From assembly GCA_040285745.1 (NCBI GenBank), contig JAUFOR010000005.1, forward strand, positions 372,001 through 436,000: DNA of 64,000 nt, written 5' to 3'. The stretch comes from Barthelona sp. PCE. Taxonomy: Eukaryota > Metamonada: BaSk clade. Below the pieces are notes generated by a model that saw only the letters and a list, made by a program, of their open reading frames with translations, was not told where the DNA came from and searched no databases. Both the position numbers and the translations under genes were made by a program. Below, piece by piece: positions 41,332 to 52,164 of the stretch. Numbering within the stretch: the first letter of the stretch is position 1; every line of letters starts with the position of its first letter.

Positions 41332-44300
41332 ATGCCTTTTCGCCTGTTTGCACCATTTTTGCTGGTGCTGAGCTTGATTGCATGTGCAAAGGGGCTGGAT
41401 GCATGTTATGAACATCATTTAGCATTATCTAGCGGTGCTAATGTGGTGAGTGATTTAGAAGACTGTGTACTTACAGTTGTGTGCAAAGAAGGGGTAAAGG
41501 ACATTGAGCTACTACTCGAAAACAGCAGAATCACGCTTCAAATAGAACAAGAAGAGCATTCTTTCATTTCAAAATTCAGTATAGATCATTCCAATGTTAC
41601 TTTTGTTGCTGTGCTGAATACGCCCAACCTCATTGTTGCAAATTCGACCTTGAACAAGCTTATACTGAATAGTGATGTATCCGCAAATGTTGAGCTGGAG
41701 TCATCTATTTTGAATGACGTTGTGACCGAAGGTCCCACCATATCACTATTTTCTATTCGTAATTGCACCATTATTGAACGTTTGTACATACATTCTTCCA
41801 CAGAAATTTTTGTGAAAGGATTAGATAACAGTGCGAATTTTCCACTGCGTTTAGGCTGTGATGAATGTAATCTGAGGAATTTATCCAGTCATTTTTTAAC
41901 TCTTGTAACTGCTTCATCGACTATAACCGACTCAGTTATCCTTAAAGTAAGTTTGTTTGTAACTAGTGGTTTGTCAGATAACAGCAGAATAGTGATACAA
42001 AATTCAGTTATTTATGATTTGGATATGAAGAAGAAAGATGTTCAAGTCTCCAATTTGCAGTTGATTATAACTTCAGAGATTTATTACATTAGTTTACATG
42101 ATTTATCCTTTACGAGTGTAATATTATTTGATACAGAAATTTCAAGAGAAAAATATATATTTTATATGTTTAGCACTACAATCGATGGTTTCCAATGGAG
42201 TGATACATACTTTGATGTTGATATTGAGATGAAGTATTTAGATGACGTATCTAGTATCAAGAAAATGCTATTCAAGAACGTTACTTTTGATGGAGTAGGA
42301 ACACTTTTTCCTAAAACAAAAGATTCGTTTAAGTTTGAAAATGTTACTGTGTTAGATATGAGTGTTGGTAGTAGTTTATTCAGTACACCATTGTTTTATA
42401 TCGATAACCTCGTATTAAAGCGCTCTAGTTGGCCGTATGAAGCAAAAGCAACAATCATACGGAATAGCATATTTGAGGATCTTGTTATTGAATCAGTTGT
42501 ATACGTTCGTGAGCTCACGGACGTTATGTTCAATAATGTCGTATTGAAGGCATCAACTTCAATGATTGGCGTAGAAAGTTCGTTTGAAGCAAGGAATTGT
42601 GTTTTCTCCAATATTTCCAGTTTTGAAAGGATTTTTACTGTGTTATCTGCTGGGAATGTAGTAATTGACGTATCACATTTAACATTCAACAATATAACTG
42701 CTCTTTCTATTTTTGGTATAGATTCTAATTCTGCAAGCAGTATTAGAATGTCACACATCACACTAAACACAGTTGAAGCCATGTATTTTGTTAAAGAAGA
42801 AACAAACAGGTGTGATTATTTTTATGCTAGGGAATTTAACCTTTTTAACACAACATTCAACACAGTGTTCGATCTCTCTTCAGTGGAAAGGGGTGTTGAA
42901 AACAAAGAAATTGGAATATATAGCATAGCTTCAGAAAAAGAACGATTTAAGCTTCTAGTGAATATATTTTCCAATTGGAAGGTAAATCTCCGTCTGGAGA
43001 ATTTAACATTATCCTTAAGAGACGAATCTCACGTTCTTGTAACTAAAACTGGTTATAGAAGTTCTCTATACATTGTTAACTCCAGTATAGTATTAGGTAA
43101 AATGTCTACGTTCGTTATATTAGGAACTGTGGAAATAGAGCACAATTGTGAAATTACCAATGTTACAATAGATGCCCCACATGTAGAAGAAGGGTTTCCA
43201 AAGGCAGCAATTTATGGTTTTGATTTCAATATGCGTTATATTAATTACGAAGTAACAGGAAGAAGGACAAGAGCCAACACTAAGTTGGGATCATTTTATT
43301 CCGGGGTGGCACCCATAAATTCCATATTTGATTCAAAGTTTGTTTTATATATTAAGCATGACTATAAACAAGATTTATTCTACTATACGGTCTCACCTTT
43401 TAAATTAAAGCGCATACCAAGTGATTATATAATTGAAGAAGCCGAAGGTGAGGAGTATAAATCGATGATTGGTGCTATTAATGATGACATAGAGATTCCC
43501 CAAAGCAGAGCCTATCTGAAAGCATGTATGAAAGGATATTATTTCTCGGAATATGAGTGCAAAACATGCTCTGTAGGATATCATGTTAACGATGATCAAA
43601 CCAGATGTGTTGTTGATGAACCACAACGTATAGATTTTGACAGAGCTCATCCAGATCTATTTCCCCCTCTTTATCATGTCCCTCCTGGATACTTTGTTGT
43701 AGATGACACGCCGAGGAGATACCTGATCGACTGCTTCAGCAGTTTTTGCGAGGGTGGCCGGGTTCGTGCAGGATTGATGGGAAAGACTAATAGGGATATT
43801 AGTTTTGAAGAAAGTATCGTGTATTCACTTAACGGATTTGATCTATCTAAAAAGAAGAGCCCTGGATGCACGGTCGGTCACTACGGTGTGGGTTGCGCTC
43901 GGTGTCTGGACGTAGCTGATATTTTCACATATGGGTGCATAACCTTTCCCGTAGATAGTGATATGGGTGACTACAGAACAGCCACGGCCTTCATTTTCAT
44001 CGTGCACTGTACATTGCTGGTTCTCCTTTTTAGATATAAGAACATTTTTTTGAAAATTCCATGGACTAAGCTATTAGGTGATGATAATAACATTAATTTA
44101 CTTGATGTAGAGGTGGGTAATATTCTTATCATGATTCGAGACTTCCTCTTTATTGTATGGCCTATTTTGTTTTCTTCATCAGTAGATACTGACTTGCGTA
44201 ATGTTAGTGATAGTTCCGTGTATGCAAGGCTTGTTTTTAACCCTTTACTTAACATAAACGTTCTTTTTGGGGAGGATCAGCGGCTTTTCTTCGTCCAGGC

Positions 44301-45195
44301 TTATCCTCTAGTATTGTTGATGTGCTTCTGGAAGTGGTCTTACAAGTTGTTGTACGTGTTCATCGCATATATTGTTGATACTGAGCTCCGAGGCATGGTT
44401 AGTGCTGCACAGGTGTGGTTGTTCCGCGCTTTGATTCTTTCAATATTTTTAATTGAAGTTTTGATCAAAAAGAAGCCAAAATGGTTAGTTGCTGTAATGT
44501 TCCCAGTTTTGAGCATTTGGGTACACCCATTCATCCTCCATTCAGGACAGCCATCGTTGTATATAGTTTTTCCTGTTGTTCTATGGGGATCGATGTTTGA
44601 TAAACCATCAAATTCAAACATCCTTACCATCAATTATTTCCTTCTACCATATGTTACCACTGGTCTTTTACTGTACGGCATCCCCATTCCGTTCAAATCA
44701 ATTTATGGCGAAAATTGGGGTCAAGGTTTTCATTCGTTGATGCGATATGAACAATTTCACCCTATTATGTTTGTAGTTTTTGTTTTTTATATTGCTTTTT
44801 ATATTTTTTGTTTTTGGTTTTCTGGGAAACAAAAGCAAAAGGATATGCAGTTTTATTCTCGAATGTTCTTCTTAATAGCTATGGTTGGACGATCAGTATT
44901 CACCTTCATTTCATTTATAAGTCATTATTTCCTTGCTAATCAACTTTATTTATTGGTACTGATGTTGTATATCAAGAATTTCAAACCTTTCCATCGTTTA
45001 AACAATCAAATGCTTCAATTTATGTATTTATTTTTCTATATAAGTATTGTTTCTTTGTTGTACAAAAAAATCACCTTTCTTGAATTTTTTGTGGTGTTTT
45101 CATCCAGTTTAGTGGTGGTGATTAAGTGTATGTTGTTCCGTAAATCGAAAAACAAAGTTGATGCAACTGAATTAGAGCAGCTGCTCATTTTATAG
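41332..45195 (+). CDS. beta-helix-like surface protein with Cys-rich module and ~10 transmembrane helices
   Basis: A 1287-residue protein. It has a signal peptide at about residues 1-21 (FLLVLSLIACAKG), then a ~650-residue Asn/Ser/Val-rich ectodomain with repeated short strands (N.S.F...V.ESVVYV), typical of right-handed beta-helix or Pmp-like adhesins. Next, about 720-760, is a small cysteine module (GYYFSEYECKTCSVGYHV), like EGF/GCC2-type spacing, and a second Cys cluster near 850-870 (CTVGHYGVGCARCLD). From about 880 to the end are about ten hydrophobic helices. This ectodomain plus multi-pass layout is known from large protist surface proteins of unknown role. A receptor or adhesin function is inferred. 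Confidence 0.85.
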   Translation: MPFRLFAPFLLVLSLIACAKGLDACYEHHLALSSGANVVSDLEDCVLTVVCKEGVKDIELLLENSRITLQIEQEEHSFISKFSIDHSNVTFVAVLNTPNLIVANSTLNKLILNSDVSANVELESSILNDVVTEGPTISLFSIRNCTIIERLYIHSSTEIFVKGLDNSANFPLRLGCDECNLRNLSSHFLTLVTASSTITDSVILKVSLFVTSGLSDNSRIVIQNSVIYDLDMKKKDVQVSNLQLIITSEIYYISLHDLSFTSVILFDTEISREKYIFYMFSTTIDGFQWSDTYFDVDIEMKYLDDVSSIKKMLFKNVTFDGVGTLFPKTKDSFKFENVTVLDMSVGSSLFSTPLFYIDNLVLKRSSWPYEAKATIIRNSIFEDLVIESVVYVRELTDVMFNNVVLKASTSMIGVESSFEARNCVFSNISSFERIFTVLSAGNVVIDVSHLTFNNITALSIFGIDSNSASSIRMSHITLNTVEAMYFVKEETNRCDYFYAREFNLFNTTFNTVFDLSSVERGVENKEIGIYSIASEKERFKLLVNIFSNWKVNLRLENLTLSLRDESHVLVTKTGYRSSLYIVNSSIVLGKMSTFVILGTVEIEHNCEITNVTIDAPHVEEGFPKAAIYGFDFNMRYINYEVTGRRTRANTKLGSFYSGVAPINSIFDSKFVLYIKHDYKQDLFYYTVSPFKLKRIPSDYIIEEAEGEEYKSMIGAINDDIEIPQSRAYLKACMKGYYFSEYECKTCSVGYHVNDDQTRCVVDEPQRIDFDRAHPDLFPPLYHVPPGYFVVDDTPRRYLIDCFSSFCEGGRVRAGLMGKTNRDISFEESIVYSLNGFDLSKKKSPGCTVGHYGVGCARCLDVADIFTYGCITFPVDSDMGDYRTATAFIFIVHCTLLVLLFRYKNIFLKIPWTKLLGDDNNINLLDVEVGNILIMIRDFLFIVWPILFSSSVDTDLRNVSDSSVYARLVFNPLLNINVLFGEDQRLFFVQAYPLVLLMCFWKWSYKLLYVFIAYIVDTELRGMVSAAQVWLFRALILSIFLIEVLIKKKPKWLVAVMFPVLSIWVHPFILHSGQPSLYIVFPVVLWGSMFDKPSNSNILTINYFLLPYVTTGLLLYGIPIPFKSIYGENWGQGFHSLMRYEQFHPIMFVVFVFYIAFYIFCFWFSGKQKQKDMQFYSRMFFLIAMVGRSVFTFISFISHYFLANQLYLLVLMLYIKNFKPFHRLNNQMLQFMYLFFYISIVSLLYKKITFLEFFVVFSSSLVVVIKCMLFRKSKNKVDATELEQLLIL

Positions 45196-45204
45196 ACTTC
45201 TTTA

Positions 45205-45954
45205 TCAAGTAAGAAGTTTTGGACCTTCAGCAGCAGGCAATGATGGTTGCAATCCGTCGAAATTAAGTGTAATGGTTGAGTTTTGGGGTTTATGCTCAGT
45301 AGATCTATTTTGAAATTGCACTCCACAACATCCACTGCATTTAGTAATCAAAATAGTTAATATCAGTAATATACCACAGTAAGCAAGTGTACGAACAGAT
45401 AAGCTGTCGACGAATCCTTCAACGATATCAGCAAATAGTTGAATTGTACTGAGGCTTGTGACAACATTATTCGGATTTTGATGCATACACTGTTCCCATT
45501 CAAGACATTTCTCAATCATGAAAGGAACAGGAGCAACGCAATTGTTCTCGTTGAAATTTATACGGCATGCTTCCATTTTCGTTGATAATTCTTCTTTAGC
45601 CATATTTTTACGTATGTTGATATCTTTTATAAACGTAAAGATAAGAAAACTCACAATAAATAGTATTATTATGACGGAAAACGTTTGTGCAAGCACTTGA
45701 AAGAAGGTAAGAAGATTTCCAAAGGTGAAAATATTCTTCCTATTTGTTCTTGAAGGTGAGCCTTTTTTCAGTGGCACAATGTCCCCCGGCTCACTACCTG
45801 TATCGCTCATTTGATCCAATGACTTGGCCCTTGGTCGTGTTGTGAGAATAGGTTTAGATTTTCTTGTGAGGAGAGGTTTCACATTCTTTTTCAGTCGTTC
45901 CACGTCTCTATCTGTGAATTCATCCTCAATATAGCGGTTGTACTTGAACATCAT
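45205..45954 (-). CDS. Brl1/Brr6-domain nuclear envelope protein
   Basis: A 249-residue protein. The basic/Ser-rich N-terminal 80 residues precede TM1 (about 85-112) and TM2 (about 185-207). Between them lies the conserved lumenal four-cysteine domain: CRINFNENNC, then MIEKCLEWEQCM, then ADIVEGFVDSLSVRTLAYC. This is the Brl1/Brr6 (disulfide nucleocytoplasmic transport) signature of proteins that act in nuclear pore insertion and nuclear-envelope lipid homeostasis in organisms with closed mitosis. A terminal CSGCCG after TM2 is extra. It is convergent with the preceding gene (9 bp between stops) and divergent from the next (65 bp between ATGs). Family assignment is strong; the exact role is inferred. 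Confidence 0.9.
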   Translation of the reverse strand: MMFKYNRYIEDEFTDRDVERLKKNVKPLLTRKSKPILTTRPRAKSLDQMSDTGSEPGDIVPLKKGSPSRTNRKNIFTFGNLLTFFQVLAQTFSVIIILFIVSFLIFTFIKDINIRKNMAKEELSTKMEACRINFNENNCVAPVPFMIEKCLEWEQCMHQNPNNVVTSLSTIQLFADIVEGFVDSLSVRTLAYCGILLILTILITKCSGCCGVQFQNRSTEHKPQNSTITLNFDGLQPSLPAAEGPKLLT

Positions 45955-46019
45955 GACGAGAAAGAGGTATAGTCTTTAACAGCTTGCATTACGGTTTTAA
46001 TCTCTTTCTGCAAGGGCGA

Positions 46020-47336
46020 ATGGCAAATTATGTCATTGGAAGCGTCTTCATCGTTCTGATATTTCTTTCAAGGGGTTTTGGATCCAAAAATGTTTTGGAT
46101 GTAAACGTAGGGCCACATACTGATGAAAACATTATGTTTCACTCGAACTCAGCTCTTCTTGAATTCTATTTTTACCAGGCGGAATATTTTTTGCGCCTTT
46201 CTGATACAAGTTCCTATTTTACAGATATTAACTTTCACACCGTGGATTATTTTGACAACAACCACACATCTCCTGTACGTAACAGCGCGAAGAACATCTT
46301 TGCAGGAACAAGGATATCTGTTTTGAAGAGCAAAATGCCAAACCAGGTTGTTTCGGATTCCACTCTTGCCAAATATATAAGTACATCAAAGAAAAGAATT
46401 TCAGGTGGAGTAGCAACGAACTTTGAGTCGAATTTGCTCGGGTTACCTGTTGTTGGTTACCCAGAATTGCTTTTACAAAGTTTTTTCCCGTCATTCGATT
46501 GCATGGATTTAAAAGAAGCTGGTTTAGATATAAAAGGGCTTGTAGCTGTAGTTTCTATGCGTAATTACGAGTTTAACGAACTTCTAGAACTGTTATATCG
46601 CCTGATTGTGAGTAATTTTGATATTTTTATATTTGACGTAAATACTAGTGAATTCACACAATTATCCCGTAAGATTCAAGAGAAACTTACCAATGAAGGT
46701 AAGACAACTGAAATGGTGCAGCAACTTCACTATTTAGATATAAGGAAGACAACACTGGAACTGTTATCAACAGTATACGCATGTAGTCAGGTTACCATAT
46801 CAAACAATGTACAATCTCTGCTCTTTGCAATGGCCCATCATAAACCAATTGTTGCCATAACGGATGACACTTACGACGTTGAGAACATGATAGGATTGGT
46901 GGACGCCCCATGGCTAATGATCAGGAAAGAGCTTGCTGAGGTCGAATCCATCATTGAAAAGATGCATAGCGTGCTTTCAAGCCTACCGCATATCAAACAA
47001 ATGTGTGAGAACCTGGTTCTGATGGTTTCTGACCTAAATCACTGTATGTATTTGCGTGCAGTGTATCTAGACAATGTGGAGGGGTATGGTAGATGCAAGA
47101 ATGTCTCTTTCGACAAGGAAATGCTAACTTCAGGATATAATATTGTGTTTCCGGATGTATACAACAGCAGAAACTTTATGCCCCTTTATTATTCATCGAG
47201 CACTGCACCCATGACCCTAGTTTATGTGCCCACACTTGTGGTGACAACGATTATTGTATTTATCTTTACTTTTTTGGTTGGCAGCGTGTATCGAAAATTC
47301 ACAGTTTTATTCAGGCGGAGAAAACGATCCATATGA
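46020..47336 (+). CDS. type I membrane protein, possible GT-B-like ectodomain
   Basis: The true start is the ATG at 46020 (MANYVIGSVFIVLIFL); an upstream TTG in frame is ignored. 438 residues: signal peptide about 1-22, ectodomain, TM about 400-423, basic cytoplasmic end RRRKRSI. Residues about 250-300 contain ACSQVTISNNVQSLLFAMAHHKPIVAITDD, which here is described only by its pattern: a short strand, a small residue turn, then a helix and a P-I-V-A-I strand, as in the acceptor/donor loop of GT-B glycosyltransferases. The usual His-Gly pair is absent. The function remains unknown. The last 30 nt of the coding sequence overlap antisense with the end of the hybrid histidine kinase gene. Confidence 0.7.
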   Translation: MANYVIGSVFIVLIFLSRGFGSKNVLDVNVGPHTDENIMFHSNSALLEFYFYQAEYFLRLSDTSSYFTDINFHTVDYFDNNHTSPVRNSAKNIFAGTRISVLKSKMPNQVVSDSTLAKYISTSKKRISGGVATNFESNLLGLPVVGYPELLLQSFFPSFDCMDLKEAGLDIKGLVAVVSMRNYEFNELLELLYRLIVSNFDIFIFDVNTSEFTQLSRKIQEKLTNEGKTTEMVQQLHYLDIRKTTLELLSTVYACSQVTISNNVQSLLFAMAHHKPIVAITDDTYDVENMIGLVDAPWLMIRKELAEVESIIEKMHSVLSSLPHIKQMCENLVLMVSDLNHCMYLRAVYLDNVEGYGRCKNVSFDKEMLTSGYNIVFPDVYNSRNFMPLYYSSSTAPMTLVYVPTLVVTTIIVFIFTFLVGSVYRKFTVLFRRRKRSI

Positions 47337-50300
47337 TTGAGACGTGTTATTATCAAAGCTTGCAAATGGTGGTAGGGCAGGGGACTTGTTCAAGAAGTCT
47401 GGTGAATGACCAACAGATACGCTGTGAGAGTTCCCAAAGGGTATGTTGAGCAAACTTCCATCATCCTCGCTGCCCATTGTTCGAGAATCAATAGGAGTGT
47501 TGACCATGGATGGAAGCAAGCTGCTTTGTCTCATCAATTCATCAATGGCTGTTATGAGGTTTGCACTAAGATATGGTTTCCTTAGAATCTTTGCATTCGG
47601 AAGAGTGATCATGTAATCCGATTGAAGTAAATCTTGGCTATATCCCGAGCAAAACAGTACTGGAAGAGGCCTTATCTTGCGACAATGGTCGTATACCTCT
47701 CTACCGTTCATACCTGGCATGATAACATCCAGGATAATCAAATCCAGTTCCATGTGGCGATCCCTGTAGACATTGCAAGCTGTCGGGCCATCGCAGGCAG
47801 GTATGACGGTATGGCCAAGGCGCCGCAGAGATATCATAGTTTGCCTTCGAACAAGTTTATCATCTTCAACAAGCATTATTGTATACTCTTTCTTTTGAAT
47901 AGGTGTGGCTGGTAGATCTTCTGTGAGAGAAAACTCCAGAGCTGCATTTTCGAGGCTCTCAGTTACAATATCCTCGTATGGAGGTTCGCAAGAGACAACA
48001 GGAAGGAAGATGTGAAAAGCAGTACCCTCATCTTTCTTGCTCTCAATACCAAGCCCACCCTTATGGTGGGATATTACTGAGAAAACTGCAACCAGTCCGA
48101 GTCCTGTACCCTTACCAACCGGCTTAGTGGTAAAGAATGGCTCAAACACTTTTTTCAGGAGAGCCTCAGGGATTCCGCATCCTGTATCTCTGAACTCGAT
48201 ATGGAAATACGTGCCTTTCTTTGCGTTGAGAACCCATCGGAAGTAATCAAATGACCTGTTCATTGATACACCGGCTGGTCGTCCAACACAGTCTTCAGGT
48301 ATACTCACGTAGTCCATGCGAACAAAAAGCTCACCTTGGCCATGCATAGCGTCTCTAGCGTTGACTGCAATGTTTACGAAAAGCTGCTGGATCTGGCTGA
48401 GATCAACCATACATGTGGCAATATCTGCACCCCAGCAGCGATCTTCCACGGTCATGCTAATCGAAACGGTCTCTCCGACGGCTTTCTGCAGCATGCTGAA
48501 CATGTTTGTCATGAGCTCAGGGAGATTAACACATTCAGGCATCGAATCTTGACGTCGGGATAAAGTCATAAGTTGTGAGACTAAACGCTTGCTGCGCATA
48601 GCCGCCTCCGTCATAGACTGTAACATGGACTTGTGGAATTCATTACCCACTTCATTGATGAGCTGCTCTGAGTAGCCCAATATTACCTGAAGCGTGTTAC
48701 CAAAATCATGAGCGAGAGAACCAGCGAATTGACCGGCTGTTTCGATCTTCTGCGCCTGCTTGAGGTGGTCATGGAAACGCAAACGGTCGGTGATGTCCTG
48801 TGCTATGATGAGGTATTCTTTATCACTGAATTGAGAGTGTACATCGGAAACAGTGATCTCTAGTGTCAATGTCTTCCGGTCTTCGTCCTCTTCGCTGGGC
48901 TGCGCCGGCACGCTGTACCACACCGGCTCGCCACGGATACCTGCTGTCAGACTGTGCAGAAACCGCTGACGATCCGATGGAGCCAAATTATTAAGAAAAT
49001 CTCCCCCTAATGAATTGATCCATCGGGTGTTCTGCAGCAGGATGTGCCCCTCTTCGTTGCACACTGCTGTCGCGAAGGGAGCGAAGTGGAACAATTTATC
49101 GAACTTTGCTTGATATATCTCCTTATCAATGTTGAACATCCTACGGAACCCTGCAATGATGAGCGGCTTGTTATCGTCGTCCTTTTCCACAATGCGAGAC
49201 ACCTGGTGCACTGAAATAAGTTTTTTGGATCGTGTAAAAACTCTGAAAATCGATTCTAGTATTTCCGCTTCACCCCGAATCTGACCCTCGTAAAGGTCCT
49301 TGATCCTGCTCTTGTCCTCAGGGTGGATGTTGTGCTTCCACCAACAGTCATCGATCACATCCAGCTCATGGATATCGTACTCCATCATATCACAAAAAGG
49401 TTTCGATAAAGTTTGCATGTTTTTATCTAAATATTTAACGAAATATCCAAGAGATCCGGCGCTTGTTGCCATTTCCAGCTCTGCATGTCTTCTCTGAAGC
49501 TCCAACTCTACTTTTCGCAGTTCTGTGATGTCTTGAAGAACGCCCCATATTTGTCCTCCAGTAAACACTGGAGACGAATTAGTCGATGAAAACTCGTCTC
49601 TGCCATGCCGCACAGGCTCAAGATAACCTATGAAGAATCTTTCGTTAAATTTAAACTCAACTCCAACACTTGTCATAGACATCCTTGCGTTTTCAATAGC
49701 ACCAAAGAACTTGTCACGGTCAGCAACATCAATCATTGCAACAAAGTCATCCAGAGAGATATGGGGCTCTAACGTCGATGACGTGGCGCTTTCTGTTTCC
49801 GGTATCGTGGATAACATAGGTAATGCAATCCCACACATTGTCAAAAACTCATCATTTCCATTGATAAGATCGGAGTCGAGGTCTAGCACCCAGCATCCCA
49901 TCTTACCGAGGCGCAGGGCAGATCGCAGACGCTGTTCTGTCAACACAAATCTTCTTTTCTCGTAGATTGTTGATGTAACATCTTGGATTGTACCAAGGAC
50001 GATGCGTTTATCCGGGGAGGAGCATGACACAATCACTTTCACACTCAATTTAAGGAACTTTCCATCATTTGTTGTTAAATTGCAAACATACTTGTTTGTC
50101 TTTGGACTTCCAAAAAAAATTCTTTCAATCTCTTCACGTGATTGATCAATGAGTTCATGTGTGAACTCTGGATATGAGCATGACTTAAAACCGCGTTCCA
50201 TAGAGTTATTGGTGAACTCAACAAATTCAGTGTCATAGTTATATATAAACACGCCAACCTTTGCATCATGCGTTGGGTTACCCGTCGCTGCGAGGATATA

Positions 50301-51968
50301 CTGGTCCGTAACGTCCCGGACAACAATATGCAAATATAAATCTTTCAACAGTGTTATGCGACTCACTGTTAACTCTCCAATAAAGATGCTTTTATCCATG
50401 CGTCGATAAAGCCAGTACACACACATTGTAGTGTCGCTGCTCTTATCTAATTCACGAAGTATTTTCATTCGTGTTGGGTGTGTATCACTTCCTTGTAACT
50501 GGAATTCACAACACACGTCTAGATAATAATGTGACTTAAGCGACTTCCGAGCCCTGAACAGCCTCCGAGCCTCCTCATTCAAGGTCTCTATATAATGATT
50601 CCGTGTTAAAAAAATTGCAGATGTACTACTATCGAAAAGATCTTTGTAAAAATTTGCATTACGATGTAAAGAAGCCATACTTTGCGCGTGGCGATCAATG
50701 ATCTCAAGACATCCTCCTACAACAATATTATCCGTTACACGTTGTGCTATAAGTTTCATTTTTTTTCTCTTATCATTGCATATAAAAGTTACCTCTGTCT
50801 CCTCAACACTACTGCCGCCAATGAGCACATTCTGTTTGAAAACATCGAGCCTGTTTCGTTCATCAGAATCAATGTATTTCAATGAATCTAGCTCTTCGTA
50901 TGATCTACTACCGCTCATCTTATACCTGTCATGCTCTATGTCATATGTCCATATCATACCACCATTCAACCGCTTCATTAAAGATAGTTGCTTCTCGGTT
51001 CTCCGGAAATTTTGATAAAGTTGCGTTTTTGATAAATCCTGTATTATAAGACCATAGCAGTGCTGTGAGTTGTTTATCTGATCAATGTCGTTATATAAAT
51101 CTGATGTGTTGTTTCTATTTGGTTGTGTACCACCACTTACATTGATTTTTGGACTTGACTGCATAGAACTATGTGATGGGGACATTGGAGTTTCGCACGA
51201 ACTGGGTAGTACATAGTTTTGTGAAGGTAGAGTAACAATATGCATTATAACTAACAGGTTTTCTGTACTGGAATCATCTGGACTAGCATGAAAATAAGTT
51301 AAGAGATCGCATACGTTTTCCCCGTTCGCAATGATTTGGTCTATCGTGTAAGCAAATGATCCAGCAATTCTGCTACTTAGTAAAAACTTTCGAAACCTTA
51401 TTTGTTCAACTGTTAGCTTCTCAGTCATATCATAGTACTTTGAAAAAGATTTGGAACAGTAAACTATGTGATTATTACGGATTATTGCACTTGCCAGATG
51501 ACTCTGAGTTGGTAAGTTATCACTGATTAAAGATGATAAAGAACCTGATTTTTTATCCATAAAAGATGTGTTTTGCAAACGGAGGAGGTTGACACTGGTT
51601 GTTAAAGTAGAAGAAAAGCATATATCACTGGGAAAATCAGGTATTGCTATAAAATTCTCAAATCTTTGCTGTATGTATGTACCTAAGTTGCCGTACAGCG
51701 ACTCAGCAATGATAACCACACACGATTTGGCAGATTCTTCAGGAAATTTGAGAGTGTGCAAAAATGCAGCATCAAAAATAACAAAAACTGAGGGAATCTG
51801 CTCCTTAAGTAGCGTGGAAATGAATATCTGGATGAGTGTGGGTTCCGTAATAACTTTTACGACACCAGATGTAAAAAATCGTGCTTTTTCGCTTAACTCA
51901 AATACCGTAGGTAATGTTCCCGATGTATTTATGGAGCTGCATAAAAAAACTGTTGGTTGTAGCGTCAT
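47307..51968 (-). CDS. soluble multi-PAS hybrid histidine kinase with receiver domain
   Basis: A 1553-residue protein with no membrane segment. At least five PAS-like domains lie between about residues 330 and 1060 (for example [13 protein letters not shown] starts, [18 protein letters not shown], and [19 protein letters not shown]). A dimerisation/phosphoacceptor helix follows with [19 protein letters not shown] (His about 1086), the N-box [10 protein letters not shown] (about 1200), [26 protein letters not shown], and a receiver domain [12 protein letters not shown]...[10 protein letters not shown] (phospho-Asp about 1411) with a conserved KPY Lys. All catalytic residues are visible, so autophosphorylation and intramolecular transfer to the receiver are expected. 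The AHDF.N H-box and FFTTK motif are typical of bacterial hybrid kinases, suggesting lateral acquisition. A downstream phosphotransfer protein is not in this window. The signal sensed is unknown. Confidence 0.95.
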   Translation of the reverse strand: MTLQPTVFLCSSINTSGTLPTVFELSEKARFFTSGVVKVITEPTLIQIFISTLLKEQIPSVFVIFDAAFLHTLKFPEESAKSCVVIIAESLYGNLGTYIQQRFENFIAIPDFPSDICFSSTLTTSVNLLRLQNTSFMDKKSGSLSSLISDNLPTQSHLASAIIRNNHIVYCSKSFSKYYDMTEKLTVEQIRFRKFLLSSRIAGSFAYTIDQIIANGENVCDLLTYFHASPDDSSTENLLVIMHIVTLPSQNYVLPSSCETPMSPSHSSMQSSPKINVSGGTQPNRNNTSDLYNDIDQINNSQHCYGLIIQDLSKTQLYQNFRRTEKQLSLMKRLNGGMIWTYDIEHDRYKMSGSRSYEELDSLKYIDSDERNRLDVFKQNVLIGGSSVEETEVTFICNDKRKKMKLIAQRVTDNIVVGGCLEIIDRHAQSMASLHRNANFYKDLFDSSTSAIFLTRNHYIETLNEEARRLFRARKSLKSHYYLDVCCEFQLQGSDTHPTRMKILRELDKSSDTTMCVYWLYRRMDKSIFIGELTVSRITLLKDLYLHIVVRDVTDQYILAATGNPTHDAKVGVFIYNYDTEFVEFTNNSMERGFKSCSYPEFTHELIDQSREEIERIFFGSPKTNKYVCNLTTNDGKFLKLSVKVIVSCSSPDKRIVLGTIQDVTSTIYEKRRFVLTEQRLRSALRLGKMGCWVLDLDSDLINGNDEFLTMCGIALPMLSTIPETESATSSTLEPHISLDDFVAMIDVADRDKFFGAIENARMSMTSVGVEFKFNERFFIGYLEPVRHGRDEFSSTNSSPVFTGGQIWGVLQDITELRKVELELQRRHAELEMATSAGSLGYFVKYLDKNMQTLSKPFCDMMEYDIHELDVIDDCWWKHNIHPEDKSRIKDLYEGQIRGEAEILESIFRVFTRSKKLISVHQVSRIVEKDDDNKPLIIAGFRRMFNIDKEIYQAKFDKLFHFAPFATAVCNEEGHILLQNTRWINSLGGDFLNNLAPSDRQRFLHSLTAGIRGEPVWYSVPAQPSEEDEDRKTLTLEITVSDVHSQFSDKEYLIIAQDITDRLRFHDHLKQAQKIETAGQFAGSLAHDFGNTLQVILGYSEQLINEVGNEFHKSMLQSMTEAAMRSKRLVSQLMTLSRRQDSMPECVNLPELMTNMFSMLQKAVGETVSISMTVEDRCWGADIATCMVDLSQIQQLFVNIAVNARDAMHGQGELFVRMDYVSIPEDCVGRPAGVSMNRSFDYFRWVLNAKKGTYFHIEFRDTGCGIPEALLKKVFEPFFTTKPVGKGTGLGLVAVFSVISHHKGGLGIESKKDEGTAFHIFLPVVSCEPPYEDIVTESLENAALEFSLTEDLPATPIQKKEYTIMLVEDDKLVRRQTMISLRRLGHTVIPACDGPTACNVYRDRHMELDLIILDVIMPGMNGREVYDHCRKIRPLPVLFCSGYSQDLLQSDYMITLPNAKILRKPYLSANLITAIDELMRQSSLLPSMVNTPIDSRTMGSEDDGSLLNIPFGNSHSVSVGHSPDFLNKSPALPPFASFDNNTSQSYGSFSPPE

Positions 51969-51988
51969 AAAGATTGTTTTCTATGCAT
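51965..51988 (-). promoter_or_regulatory. 7-codon uORF overlapping the histidine kinase start (ATGA)
   Basis: In the leader the ATG at 51988 opens a seven-codon frame whose TGA overlaps the main ATG (ATGA). A TCACT initiator-like site is at 52004-52008, so the uORF would be in the mRNA if that start is used. Such overlaps permit termination-reinitiation. The arrangement is seen; a regulatory role is inferred. Confidence 0.4.
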
Positions 51989-52164
51989 TGAAATGGGATT
52001 AAAAGTGAATTATGTTTTCTTTCTAATATCAATGCTTTCATTTGTTTAATGTGTAATTAATTGTATTATGTCATTGGTATTTGGGATAAAAATATCTAAA
52101 TTAAGAGAAGAAGATGTAAAAAAATCAGAATAGATTCATCTCAACAACCTGTTAATTCTACTAT

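Noticed and set aside
51568-52002. 144-residue plus-strand ORF
   Set aside because: Antisense to the histidine kinase N-terminus with no independent support.
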